A DNA stretch of 64,000 bases from Opisthocomus hoazin. Lineage: Eukaryota > Chordata > Aves > Opisthocomiformes > Opisthocomidae. Location: the NCBI RefSeq assembly GCF_030867145.1, contig NC_134431.1, positions 10,121,089-10,185,088 on the forward strand. The letters are read 5' to 3'. Below the pieces are notes generated by a model. It ran no database searches, was not told where the DNA came from, and was given only the letters and a program-made list of their open reading frames with translations. The position numbers and the translations under genes were made by a program. Shown piece by piece: positions 37,401 through 50,620 of the stretch (position 1 is its first letter; the number at the start of each line of letters is the position of its first letter).

Positions 37401-40400
37401 AGAGAAAATAATCTTCTTAGGTCTCCCTCACCCCATGAAAAATGAAGTTAGAGTTACTGCAGGTAAAAGAAGTCCCTCGGTCCCCTGCGGCGTAGTGCTG
37501 GGCTATGCGTCGAGGAGACTCTGCTTTGACTTTAGCTGGATAGACTGCCTGATTCAGCCAGCGTTTTTGTATTTGGACGCTGAGATATGGTGAGCACACC
37601 TCTGGCAGCCAGAGGCCATCACTGAAAATTGTCTGCTGCTCCTCTGTTTGGTGGGGACTGAGAGTTCAAGAAACCCTGCTCAGCAAAGTCTGTGCATGAG
37701 TAAAGTATTACTAGGGGAACTAGTGGAAGGTACCATCTTATCGTACCTGGCCAAGAGCTCATCTGAAGTGTGCCTCCATGGTTGCTATCTTTAAGACTTC
37801 ATGTCTCAAATTTGCAGCTTGGAAAGGGGAGGGTGCTGAGGGTGCTGAAGGAGACTTGTAGGAAGGAATTAACAAGAAAACTAAAATAGCTAATTTTGTA
37901 TTTTCATTTACAGTAGCTCAACTCTAGCATGACTGGGGGTCTGGAAAGAGGCCAGAAGAAGTAGCCATGTTTCCGACAGTTCAGTAATCTCCTTAGATAC
38001 AGCAGTGGAAAACAGTGGCTGGATCCTATTGAAGCCTGGAGCAACCAATTATCTCAGCAGAGAGGCTCCAGAACCCTTCGTTAGAGCTGGGGACATGGGA
38101 AGTTTCTGATTGCTGCAAGCACAGCAGTGATTCCAAGCTAAGCAGAAACATCTGTGTCAGAGGTTAAACAGTCCTGCTGCTATTTAAAAATGCAGGGTGG
38201 GACTCCAGCCCTGCTGAGAGCAACGCAAGCTTTGCTCTGGACCTCAGAGACACTGGTGTTTCTGCCTCCTTTTCACAGAAATCCCATGGCCAAGCTGGAG
38301 TTAAAACCCAGCCAGAAAAGTGGCCTGGAATCCAGCAATCCACCAGTGTCTGATCCCCTCTCTGTCCCCAGATGGGAAAGTGGCAACCTGAAGTCCCACC
38401 TCATACCTGGAGCTGAGGCTTGGGGGCATGGGGAAGAGGGAAGGAGCTGATCTGGCTGAGTGTCCAGGGCTGGGTTGGCATCCCAGTGACTGAGGGATGT
38501 GTCATCCAAGAGAAAAAGAGAAACAGATGGTAGAGGGAGTTACAGTGGGAGGAAAACCCAATTAGAAGTCCCAGCATGGTTTGTGGTAGGGATATGGATC
38601 TTATACCTTGAGCAACAGCCAGGAAAAGAGAGGCACCCAGCTTTTTCACCCATGGTGGAGAAAATTCTTGTTTCAGGCAGCGAATAATATTGAAAAAAGC
38701 TTTTGCAATGCTTTTGAGAAATTCTTTTCTGAAAGGAGAGCAAATAAGGGAGATGCAATAGGCGAAATGGACTTAATACATCCAGAATGTGGGTTCATTA
38801 TTCCAATAGAGGTTTTTTTCTAGATTCCCCCTCCTGGAAGGATGCTGAATAGTTAAAACAGGAGCCTGGGAGTTGGAAGTCTGTAATCCCACTCGGGAAT
38901 ACCTGCAGTCCTTCCTGGCATAAACACCTGGTGTCTTTGGGGTTACTCGCACCCCTGTTTTGGCCATTTGGAAGTCAATTTTCAGAAGCAGTGAGCATTA
39001 GCATGAGCTAAAGTCAGGCAGTTGCACCTCTCGGCCTCAGCTGTTGTAAAATTCCTCATGTATGGAACAGAGTTTGTAGCTTTTCACCATGCACAGGGAC
39101 CAGGAACCAGCTGAGAGGGGTGAGTATGCTAGGTGGTTGTTGTGGTGTCATTCCCGGCCTCTGACATGAGCTGGGATGGGGTGAGGAGAGCCAAGCGTGG
39201 GGTGACAAGCGTGCCGGCGTGGCAGGGCTCCGCTCACTCCCGTGGTGGGAAGAGCAGACAGTGTTGCTCGCACGCAGGGCAGCGCTCCTCCCTGCGAGGT
39301 GGCAAAGCAAACGCACAGTCTCGCAGAGTCCGGAGACCATGAAAAGGCTAAAAAAATCACATTTCGTGCTCTCAGCAAGCGGTGGAGGGAAGCTGGGCTG
39401 AAAACCAGCTGGGACAGTGACTGTGGAGGGGAAACTGTTCTGAACTGGGGGGGCTCATGGGCAGCTCTATGTGTCCGGGGGGGAGAACGCACACACAACA
39501 CCCCACCACACCCCCATTTGTGCATCTGGGTGTTCTTTAACTCACAAAATAGAAACCTTGAATTTCAGAAAGTATCCCATCTGAATTTTCCTGAGCAGTT
39601 CTTGCATTGTCATCCCTTTGCTCATGCATCATGCTGGAGCGTGACTGCTGCAGCCCGCCTCCAGCCATGCCCAGCTGCTGGAAGCGCAAGTGAAGCTACG
39701 ACTGCAGGGCTGATGCTTTCTAACTTTCACATGCTTGATTTGCTGTCAAAGAAATCTTTTCTTCCCATACAGCTCTGCAGTGGGTAGTGGCGTTGCTTTG
39801 CAGGTGAACGGCACAGTGTGTACCAAAGCGTACTATTTATAGGAGGGCAAGGTGTCTGTTAAGGAATGGGGTACATGTTCTGGGAGCAGGATGAGAAAGA
39901 GCGACTGAGCAAAAAAGAGTGAGAGATTTCTGGTTTTATTTCCTGACAGAAGGACTAGGGAATAAAATCAGAAAAATAACTCCTGAATAAAATGAGACAT
40001 GGCAAAATTAACCTTTTTTTGTTTATTCTTTCTCACTGGGAAACTATATTCCTACCTAGTACTGCATCCTTAATTATCTTATTGAATACACTGTATAGTT
40101 CTCAGATCCCTAACTAATGTTAATACATTACTCTTGTGAAATAGAGATGTGTTTTCTTGCTATTGAAGGGTGCTCAGGAGCAAAGGAGTTAAATATAGGA
40201 CCAGAGCCCAGGCATTCACAGGCCTCACCATTATGCTAAGGCCATCAAGCCATCCTAGACTCTCATAACAGCAAAACTGGTGGAAATGACTACCCATCCT
40301 TAAAGCTTTTGCTTTACAGGAAAGAAATGGTGTTCGGTGACTTTATTCTGGAACGCTCTGAGAGTATCAATGACACAAACTATTCACGATGTAGGCGTGT

Positions 40401-43400
40401 ATGAAGAAAACTGTGACACAGTATGGGATGCTTGGTGTCCTGGAAATCCTCTTGAAGTACCTCAGTAGGTCTGTAAAATCTTCCTACAGCTCAGGTCCAG
40501 TCAGCACAGCATCCTGTCTCAGCATCCATCCATCTACCCTGACACTAGCATATGAAAAGCATTTAGTTGGGAAAAAAGCACTTGCAAAATCCTTCCTTCA
40601 CCTTCTCTTAATTTTTGTTATATAAATTCCATAGTTCCTGGAACAGAGGCTCTGAACTGCTGAACTCAGTCTGAAGTCAACCCAGCTAACAAGCTCATTT
40701 ATAATAATAGGAAATCAACTGTTCCTTTTTGATGGATTCCCAGTGGAGCAGCAATCCTGCTCCATACTGAAATGCCTCAAAAATATTTGTTTGGTAGAAA
40801 ATGTTAGTGGAAACCAATATTGCTGATGTGAAAAACAAATAAGTATAGAAACCCACAGATTCTGCTGGTCAATTAGACCTTCAGAAAGTGGTAACATTTT
40901 TTGTATACTATTAGATAGCACTGGATAGCTGTCTTCCAACAGCCTCCTGGCTTTTAATGACTAATCGTAAAAAAAACCACAGAAGAAAACAGAGTCAGAG
41001 CTATGGTCACATTATTTGCCAGAAGCTTGTATTTAGGAGTTTGGTGTATTTACTGTAACATATCAGACTAAGACTTCTTTCCCTTACCCAGCCCAGCTGG
41101 TGAGCACCGACTGTTTGGGAAAGATGTATAAGAAAAGCTAGACAGGACAACTTATGGGCTACTCTATTCATGAGGAAAATGAATCATTTTTGCTTTATAT
41201 GATTAGCCAACGGGTTTTTATAGCTTCTAATTTATTGATTCTTTGTCTTGTACTCTGATTTGCTTTTCCATTTAGTTGCTGTTTAGAGTGTTTGAACTAT
41301 TTGGAGCTCCTGGGCCATGCAGACCTTCCCATTAGTGGGGTGGGCAGTACACAGCTGGTCTGAGGCTGGAAAGCCACTGTCATCTTGAAAGTGGAATGGG
41401 GCCCTGTGGATGGCCCAGGGTAGTGCTTGGGACCTAATAACAAGTAGACTGTGTATTTGCATAATGATGCAAATGTGTGACCTGACCACAGCAGGAGTGG
41501 TATGTCTTTCCCAGCCCCTCATTACCATTATACAAGGTTGGACATCAGCCATGAAGGTTAGAGCAGAGGTCATCTTCCTATGCTTTAACTAAGCCTTGGG
41601 AAAGAGAGAGACTCTCTTGGGATTTGTTCCCTGCTTAAGGTAGCCTGAGGTGCCATGCCAGGGTTGTGGGGGCCCCGGGCTCCCAGATGGGGTGGTAAAC
41701 CCTGTGGTCCGCTCTCCTCCTTGACATGGCTGCAGTTGCCTTCCTCTACGTCTCAGCTGGACACCTGGTGCCATCTGCACTGTGCTGGCTGCGATGGGGT
41801 CACAGCAACGAAAGGCGGCAGTTTCTGCACAGCCACACAAGCGCTGGGTGGTACCAGAGGCTCAGAAGGTAAGTGCATGCATTGTGGGTATTCTTTGATC
41901 AGCTCTGTCTCAGACTCCTGCACTTTGGCAACTTAATTTTTGAAGGGTTTTTTGGCTTTGCCAGTCTCTCATGATTCCGAAAATAAAGTCTTCAATTTAT
42001 TGTATCATCTGCCTATTAAATCTGTCTGTAAAGAGGAGTATAATTAGACCATGAACATCTATGGGAACTAATTTTTGTTAAATAATTTAAATTTACACTT
42101 TCTAATGCCTTGATCAATCTTCTTCTTACTGTCCCCTACTGTTTGCTTCTCCACCATTCGGGAGGGTGCTAGAAGCTGCATCACTGTGCAGTTAATTTTA
42201 AGACTAATTATCATTAAGACACGAAAACAGCATTTTACATTATGTATTTTTTCCGTTCAGCACGTAGCCCAATTAATTTTAGCTTCAGTTATTGTTAGCC
42301 ACGTCTGCCACCATTATAAAAATGGCACTGAGTATAGCAAAACATAAGCCTACCTTTAGATTAGAGATGTGGGTTTGTTGTTTAGTTATATAGGGATTAA
42401 ATTGCATGATGCAATGTTGTGCGAATTTGCTCTTATTTTCCAAAGCTAAGGTTAATGCTCAGTGCTGGTGTTTCTAACTAGAAACCACAAACTTTCATTG
42501 CTGTGACAAATTAGTCTCAGCTTCTGCCTGGAAGGTTGCAGACGATACTCTGGGGCAAAGTTACCTCTAAATGCTCTTGCTTGCTGAATAATACCGATGT
42601 CGCATCTCTTACTAGCTCAATTTCCTTATGGAAAGTAGGAAGAAAGGTAAGTAAGTAGAAAGAGACAGTAGGGAAGAATCTAATCCATATTTTATAAGCA
42701 GAGATTTTCCTACAAAAAACCTTGTAAATTATTTAAATTGTTACTGACTTTTCTGAAATTATCAAAATATATTGAAAAGCTGAACTTTTCCTCATGTTCA
42801 TCTGCGCTGAAATGCCTAAACATCCTCCTTGGTTTTGGTGCCACAGTAGGATGTTACATGGGAGCAGAAACATCCCTGGAGAAGGCAGTGACATCTCTAG
42901 GAGCCAGGGATGCGCTTCACCATCTGTACTTTCAGCAGCCCAACTTCCAGCACTGCATGCCAAGTTAAACTCTGGAAAAACTCCACTGGGTTTATTAAAG
43001 AGAGAATTAAAAGTAGCACAATAAAGTTACCATGGCCAAACAGATCATGGCACTTACTTGCCAGACCATTCCCTAGTACATATTTAATATTTGTGTTTAA
43101 ATATAACATGCGCTGCATGTTGCCGTGATGCCAGGCGGTGGAGGCAGCTGGTGTGGGCACAGCAAGGAGCTCTCAGGGGTGATGGGGCAGAGCTGGACCA
43201 GCCCCACGAGTGCATGGGGGGGTCACTGGGGCTCTTGTGCCCTGACTCGGGGTGTGCATGCCCTCGCCAGATGGTTTTGTTTGCGTAACCTTTGGGATTG
43301 TCGGCTGTCGCCTGGCTCGGTGTGAGGCAGACTTTGGCTTGCTCTGGGTGGTAGGAAAACAGATACGGTGCATTTGCAGGATCAGAGGATGGTGTGTAAC

Positions 43401-45262
43401 AAGGAAAGAAACAAAAAGGTGCCTAGTTTAGCTGAAATATGACACATCACATGAAAATCCACCCAAGTGGGGAGGAAGAGATAGTGAGGTTGTTGCTGAT
43501 GAAGCCAGGGAGGAGAAGTTGTCTGGGGACATGGGCTAGAGGAGGAGGAGGAGGAGAGGACACTGGAAATGTGAAACAGCTGCTGCATTTAATCTATGCA
43601 ATGCTTTATGCTGTTGGTAGGACAGTAAATCAGCTGATGTTGGCCCCAGGAACGTTTGGTAGTGGGTGCCCAAAGTAACGCTGAGACCAGTGCCGAGCAG
43701 GCGGTGACCGCTCTGCAGCCACCAAGCTGCCACCGGTGCCGTGGGCTGGGACGGATCCTGCTCTCTGCATGGTGCTTCTGCCATAGGGGTGGGTGGATTT
43801 CACCTGCTAGTGCATTGGCATGGCATGCAGCACAGGCAAGAAACAGGGCTGAGGGGGTGTGAGGGTGTGGGCAAAGCAAAGTTTCTGCAGTATAATTTAA
43901 CTAGGAAAAAATATTAAATATCTATAGATTTGGAACACAATAATGAACCACCACGCCTCAGGAGATAGGCATTATTTTAATTGACTTGATAAAGTAAATC
44001 AATTCATAGAGAAAACCTGCTTGGACAGTATAATTACAGATGCTGGATTAGAATTCCAGAGCTTGCATACTCAGGCTGGCAGGCAAACAACAAGAAAAAT
44101 CATTAGAGGAAAGTGGAAGAGGAAGACATGTTACAGGTATTACTCCACTTTCTAGCTCTTCATTTGTAAACTTCCCTTCAAGTTCAGTGCCTTAATCTTA
44201 TTAGATGTCATTGTCACTGCTTGTTATGAAACACTCAACTAATTATTTAAATTTGCCTTAAAAAGATATTACTAAACTGAAAATGACCACAAGTAAATGT
44301 AGAATCATGCCATTAACATGCTGTGCAGGACTTCCATGAGATTCTGTTTTCCATTTGCAAATGTGGTGGCTGTGTAAAATAAGATGTAAAACAGTGCACG
44401 TAGTTTTTTTTATTGTATTTTTTATGTGCAGGAACCTGTGAGGGTGCGGGGAGTGCAGAACTGCACAAACAAGTAGTTGGTCTGGGTAGAAATATTTGTT
44501 CTTTTTACACTTTTTAATGGCCATAAATGAATGTCTCCATAAATCAGGGTGTTCAGCTTAAAGCTTTGAAGACTCTTACAGAAAGTGCCTTCCAGTATAA
44601 GAAAATTTTGATGTAATCAAATCAAAGAAAATATTCCTGAGCAGTTTAAATTACCTTTGCTGTGATAACTTGCATAATTTAACCAACCCACTGCTTAATC
44701 TAAAGGAGAAGAAAACCACAGTGGCTCTAGTAGAAAGTCCAAGTTTTTGCTTCAAGTAGCAGTAAAAGCAGCCTGTTTGTCTAGTTTTCACACCCAAAGC
44801 TCTTTGTCTCCAAACCTCGGCTGTTCTCCCATCTGCGTCTGGTTCTGCATCTGCACAATTGCCTGACCAAGATGCCGCTTTCCGGGCGCTGGGTGTGCAG
44901 CAGGGATCTCCCCGCAGGCTGTGCATCCGTGCTCCGGGCACAGAGGGGCTGGGAGATGCCCCGGTCCCTGAGCCTGGCCGTGGCTATGGGAGGTGCGGGT
45001 GGATTTTGTCCATGGAGGGTGAGGACTAAGCCCGCAGGTTTACGCACTGAATCCGTCAGGCTTAAAACAGGAGGTGTCAAGCTCGGCACTGCTTTCCTGA
45101 ATCACGGCCTGATCCGTGAGCAAATAACATATGTCTAAACCTGCTGTCAACTGCAAGGAGCTAAAGCAGAAACTCAGTGCCAGCTGATGGTAGTTATATT
45201 TTTGGCCAGTATATATGACCATGGAACAGAGAAAATAAAGGCTTTGGTTTTATCCATACCTT

Positions 45263-45272
45263 TTTATTTATT
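45263..45272 (-). terminator. KCNB1: Overlapping pair of AATAAA signals, candidate distal KCNB1 poly(A) site
   Basis: TTTATTTATT on the plus strand reads AATAAATAAA on the KCNB1 strand. It is the last strong signal before the sequence loses its 3'-UTR-like character. Cleavage would be near 45240-45250. Confidence 0.4.
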
Positions 45273-48200
45273 TCTGTAGTCTGTAGTAGGGGACCATTGC
45301 TTTAAAATCCTTAGACATTTGGACATATTTTACAAGACAGTACAGTTTCTGAATGTCACACATTGATCACAGTTTCATACTACTACATGCATATAAAGAC
45401 ACTGATTTTTTTTTTTTTTAATAATTTGTTTACGGAAACAACTGGAGAGGTCAATAAACTTCAACAAAGAATGACTAAATCAAAGTTACAAAAAAATTTA
45501 AGACTCTAAGTACACTAGTATATGGCTAATGTTACTGTAATCACCCAAAAATGCCAGGGTATTGAAACATTGCTTAAATGGGGAGAAAACACCTGCTGAT
45601 GCATTGCCCCTTGGGTTGATCCAATATAACCCAACGAAGAGACTGTGCAAGATGTGCAGGATCTGCTGGGCAGAGGCAGGAAGCACTGCCCTTCATTACA
45701 GACGTGCTGGACTGGATTCCCTGTTTCTTTCCCCATTGCGCGGGTTGAAAAAGAACTGAAGTGCAAGGCAATGGAGAAACCTGTCATATGTTCTGCCCTT
45801 TCTCAAGCTGGATCACAGCTGGTTTCAATTTCCAGATGTAAAAGCAATTTGATACACATGTACTAGCAGAGCCACAGGAAACCTACATTTTTCCAGTTTT
45901 TATTTGTTGTTAAATATCACAGTTTTCTTTTAAAGGGAACTCCACCGCTTTCTTATCCTTCAATGGCTCTGGATGCTCACTGCTGCCCTTTGGAGGTTTC
46001 ACTGGGAAGCCCTGGCTGCAGGCTCATGGGCCACTGTGCAGGTCCAGCAGCTGCCCTGTGCTTTTGGAGAAGGAAGCCCTGAGGCTGTTTGCCGGCGCTG
46101 TGAAACGCTGAGCAGCTGCAATGTGCAGCACAGTGACAGACCGCCCGGGCGTCCTTCCATGGGCATGGAGTCGTTGTTAAACAGCACTTGCAACAGTGCC
46201 TCATTAAGTGTGTTCTCCCCATTCAGGAACTGCTTCACTGGCTTGATTAGAAAGCAGCATTCTGCTGCAGTAACTTGGGGTATATGTTTTTAATGCTAAT
46301 CTAGTTGGAAAGTGAGTTTGGTTGGTAGCTGTGGCTGGCCTTGCTGATTGCAGTATCATGGCTTCAAAGTTCAAAGTAATGGAGACGCTGCTCCTTCCCC
46401 CCTCCCCCCAGCACACCATTGGGGAATGTTTCAATGCAAAAGAAATTTTCTGCATCCACCACCAAAAAGCCAGAAAGAATGGGGGAAAAAAATTGTTTTC
46501 CATCTTTGCCACAAGCCAACAAAACTGATATAAATAAGTAAATCCCAGTGGTCACGTGAGCCAACGTGTGGCAATGGTACTTAGGGGCAACAAAACAAAA
46601 GGAAGAAGAGGCATAACAGGCAGAGCTCCTAAATGAAGTACAGAGAGTAGAGAAGAACTAATGAATCCTAAAATGGTCTTAAATGTAGAATACCAATAGA
46701 ACCAGAGGTTGTTACACAGTCAAAGGTAACCAGTGGCCCATCTGCCGGTAGTGTCCTCCTAGCAGCAGTACGTCCCTGGACCGAGGGCTGAAAGTATTGA
46801 ATCGTGTGGCTGAGCTTGTGGTCCTGCTGTAGGGACAGTCATCTGTGAGTTTGGGATGCTGCTTGCAGCATCAAGCCCACGAAGAGTGAGCTGACACAGA
46901 GGGATGTTCAGTCAAGATAGGGATGATGTGATTATCATCCTCTTGCCTGAAGGATTCCCTCCTTTCCCAGGCTTTCGCTGACCTGGCTCTGCTTCCCACT
47001 CCTTCACTCCACTGGTTTCCTTGTAGGTGCTGTGGACAGAAACATCCTTCCCTGAAGTCATACAGAGCTTTTAATTTTCCATTATTTTTTAGAGACATGG
47101 GTCCTAATTCTTCTGTGGGCTAAATGGGGCACAGCTCCATTGACCTCAATGGGCTTTTACTTCAAGCAGCAAAGAATTTGCATGTCATGCAAATTTGGCT
47201 CCCTGGCTTCCACAAGGCTCGAGTTTGGGTGGGTCTTTGTACTGATCCCAGCCTGATTATTATTTCTTGAAGGTATTGACACTACAGTCTTGAAAAGACC
47301 CCTTTAAAAATGTCAAAGGTTAAGCCTTGTTCCGTCCTACAGAATATCAACAATATTATTTCTAGTTAAAAAGAAAAATGAAGCATTCTCTTCTAAGCCT
47401 CTAGACTGAAAACTTCTTGTGCGATGAAGCCAGAATCAAGAAACGCAAAATTCTGAGCAGTATTTACAGATATGAACATTTGTGGCACCCTACCATTGGT
47501 GTCAAAGGACACTTATTTGTGGCTTAGGTAACACCAGCAACAAAGGAGATACGCACCCTTAATGCAGGCTTCCAGTTTTCCTAAGGTTTCCTTTGTCTGG
47601 CCAAGACAAAGTTTCGGTTGCAAGAGCCTAAATCTGATCAGCATGGAGTGTGAAACACATGCTGGGAAATGAACGTCTCTTCTTTGAAGGGCTGGTTGGT
47701 ATCTGGGTCGTTTCTGTCGCGGTGTGGGAGGGCTACCTGCAAGGGTAAATTGAAGCCTGGTCTAACTAGAATCTTTCTATGGTTTAGTTGACTATGCACA
47801 AACTTACTGATATGGAAGATGCCTTTTGAAAGGATTTATGTGGTCACTGATGCTAGATATGGTGGGCTATTGCACTAATGGCTTTCAAAAGAAGAAAAAT
47901 CCCACCCAGTTTTAACATGCTCATGTGTAAATGGATCTTGCTGACACATGATCACATGCAAAACAGTGTCTGCTGTTTTTTCAGTTCATTTAGGTGGTAT
48001 TTGGACTTTCTGAAACACGTGTTTTCCCAAAGTAATTCTGTTTCAGGTTTGCTGGTTAGTGTGGTTGGCCTGTAAGAAAATCACATAAGCAGACAAAAGG
48101 AAATGGGACCAAAACTCCATCTTTGGAAAAAAATATGGTCACTGACCAGACTGCTGGGTGGATTCAACAGGGAATGTTCGCACAGAGCTACAGGGCTGAT

Positions 48201-49078
48201 CTGAAGCTCTTTGTCGTGCTAAACTTCAACAGGCCATGAGATAGCTTCAGGATGCACATTTATCTCATGGAATTTTTAGTCAATTTATGTGATGGTACAG
48301 CTATAAAGGAGTAAGAAAGATCATTGAGTAAGCACGTGCATAGACGGACTTCACCATAACCAGATCCAAATCCAGTCGCTTTCTGTACGTGTACATTCAG
48401 GTTTTTTTATTCCCTCATAATTTTTTTCTCATTTCCTGATTTTGTCTGGGACTGAAAGTAGAAATTCCAAAACCCAGTGGGAAGGGAAAGTCTTGACCCT
48501 TCTCTTTCAACCCAGAAAAAACTTCCCCAAAGGTGGGAGCTTTGCCTGAGCATTGTCAGGTCACTGCCTTAAAATAAGAGCCTGAATTTTGACGCTTATC
48601 CCAACTCCATCCTAATTATTAAGACAGTCAGGTTCAAATCGTGTCTCTTCTTTATACTCTCAGCTTAATCAGTGTAAATCTGGAAAGACTCCACTGCAGT
48701 TCAGGCTATGGCTAACGTCGAAGCCAGTGGCATTCGCTGGCATTTACATTGCCGTATCCAAGGGCAGAGTCCGGCCTGTTTCTGTGTTTCGTGGAAGGAA
48801 CATCTTTGTCTCCATAGCCAGTCCCTGGTTATTTTTCAGTACCACAAACAGGAAAAATATGAAAACATGACAACATCAGACAAACTCAGTGACCTTTCGC
48901 AGACGCACTTGCGGGAGGGATGTTGCAGGTGTTTTTCTTAGAACAAAAGAAAATAATGACAACAAAAATGTTAGGGGATCAACTATGTAAATGAACACCG
49001 AGAAAGCATCTAATATATTATTCTGTAATACAAAAAGAATTCTGACTCGATTGCCCTATTATAAATTTGCTAAAAATA

Positions 49079-49125
49079 CAGATATATATTTATATTTTTA
49101 TATATATATAACTTTTTTTTTTTAA
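49079..49125. repeat. AT-rich low-complexity tract
   Basis: TA dinucleotide runs interrupted by T runs, followed by a T11-type run near 49114-49123. It lies within the probable KCNB1 3' UTR, where the transcript would carry A- and UA-rich sequence. Confidence 0.75.
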
Positions 49126-50154
49126 ATCTGAACAGAAAAATAGACTACTCTGGAATGCATGAAAGTCACATGACTTTTCCATACATCAGATACTTATAAA
49201 GCCAACACAATGGCAAACAGAAGGTACAGAGGTAACTAGAACATCTGTACTTTATTCAAGAGCTATTTAAAGCCATATTCTCCCCAGGTGGGTGATCCTA
49301 AAGCAACCTAAGAAGGTAACACTTGTTCAGTCTGATTACCGTAAGCAGAAGTGACTGACCAAACACGAAGAAGTCGGAGCTGATTTGGAGTCACTGGGGA
49401 AGCCCACCTCCCCATCTCGCTCCCGACTGAGCTGCACAGGAGGGCATCGGTGCCACACGGTCTCCATCACTCGGCTACTTTATTCAGTGATTCTTCTGTT
49501 CGCTTTAAAATGAGGTGTTAAAAACAATGGGAGATCATGGTATGTGGAGCTTACCGACAGAGAGAGAACTTGGCTTTAGAAACCTTGTCTTTGCGATGAG
49601 TTTTAAATACCCTTCGTATTTACTATAAACTGTACCAGTCATAATTCTGTCAAGACATAAATATACAATAGGTACAAATATTAACAATACATTACAATTT
49701 TACAGAAGAGAATACTGTTTTCCTTAGAAATGTGTATCGTATTAGCTGCAAGGGAAGAAAAGGCTACAGTTTATCACAGCCATAGTTGCCAAAGAAACCG
49801 ACCGCCTCGGATGCGTTTCTGTGGGACTTGCACAGACAGATATTCCCCGGCACGTGACACACGGTATGTTCAGGAAGAGAATGTGCGTTCCACGGGTTTT
49901 CTTTTCCTCTTTTTTTTTTTATTTTTTTTTATTTCCTTCTTCTACCTTTATTAACTCTCAAAGCTTTCAGAAATATGTGGATTTCACAGGAGACTCTCTT
50001 GTTTTGTTTTGTTTTCCATAAGTGTGCTTAGGTGAAGTTTCTAAGAAAAGGCACTGAGAAATCTACTGCAATATGACTGCTTTTTTCTTCTGTTCAAGGC
50101 TAAAACTTGAAGGATCTTTGCCTCCTGGTTAAGAAAACTGCACCCATTCCTTCC

Positions 50155-50195
50155 ACATATATATATATTCTCTATATATATATTTATATATAAGT
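50155..50195. repeat. TA dinucleotide microsatellite (interrupted)
   Basis: Three blocks of TATATA separated by TTCTC and TTTA. It is partly self-complementary and lies in the probable KCNB1 3' UTR. Confidence 0.8.
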
Positions 50196-50583
50196 ATTAA
50201 AAATGATATTGATGACGTAAGATACAAGCAAGCACAGACATCACACAGACATAGTCCTTTCAGATAGGATGTCTTCTGCAGCAGCAGGTGAAACTGTCAG
50301 CTTGCTTGATACAGGATGCACAGTAAATTCGCAGACCTGAATGCCAAATACCAATGATTAAACTGTACGCTTTAGCTTGATGCAAGAGATATTGCATATT
50401 TTCCCCGACTCCTATGAGCTTTGGGAAACATGTTTCAAACAAACTATAAAATGAAATTGTCTTTCTAGTGTCGATAGGATTTGGTGAGCCTTATGTTTTC
50501 AAAGCACTGCCTTTCCTTTTGTAATGAGTACAGATTTAGTCTACCATAGCTTTATGTTAGAGTAGATTTCCCAGTGCTTACAT

Positions 50584-50620
50584 TATATATGTGTGTATTT
50601 TGCACACACACACATATATA
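50584..50620 (-). other. Perfect 13-bp inverted repeat (hairpin) in probable KCNB1 3' UTR
   Basis: The arm TATATATGTGTGT (50584-50596) is exactly complementary to ACACACATATATA (50608-50620) across an 11-base spacer. Either strand's RNA could form a stem-loop. It arose from adjoining TA/TG and CA/TA simple repeats. Confidence 0.85.

Larger units (their letters stand above)
23480..45235. other. Intergenic region between two convergent genes
   Basis: About 21.7 kb with no coding exon I can support on either strand. It holds a CR1 tail (26733-26812), an 18-bp tandem duplication (31418-31453), poly-T rich stretches (about 30780-30830) and several AT-rich blocks rich in TAAT-type sites that look like candidate regulatory elements (32740-33120, 35600-35760, 36340-36520, 42170-42330, 43890-44060). 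No Myb-domain or telomere-repeat factor exon (TERF1, which lies between KCNB2 and SBSPON in mammals) is visible. Confidence 0.6.

Noticed and set aside
23480-45235. A TERF1 copy between the two genes, as at the mammalian KCNB2-SBSPON locus
   Set aside because: No Myb-domain or dimerisation-domain coding segments were recognised on either strand.
50584-50620. A microRNA precursor at the inverted repeat
   Set aside because: The stem is only 13 bp of simple repeat with an 11-base loop, too short for a typical precursor.
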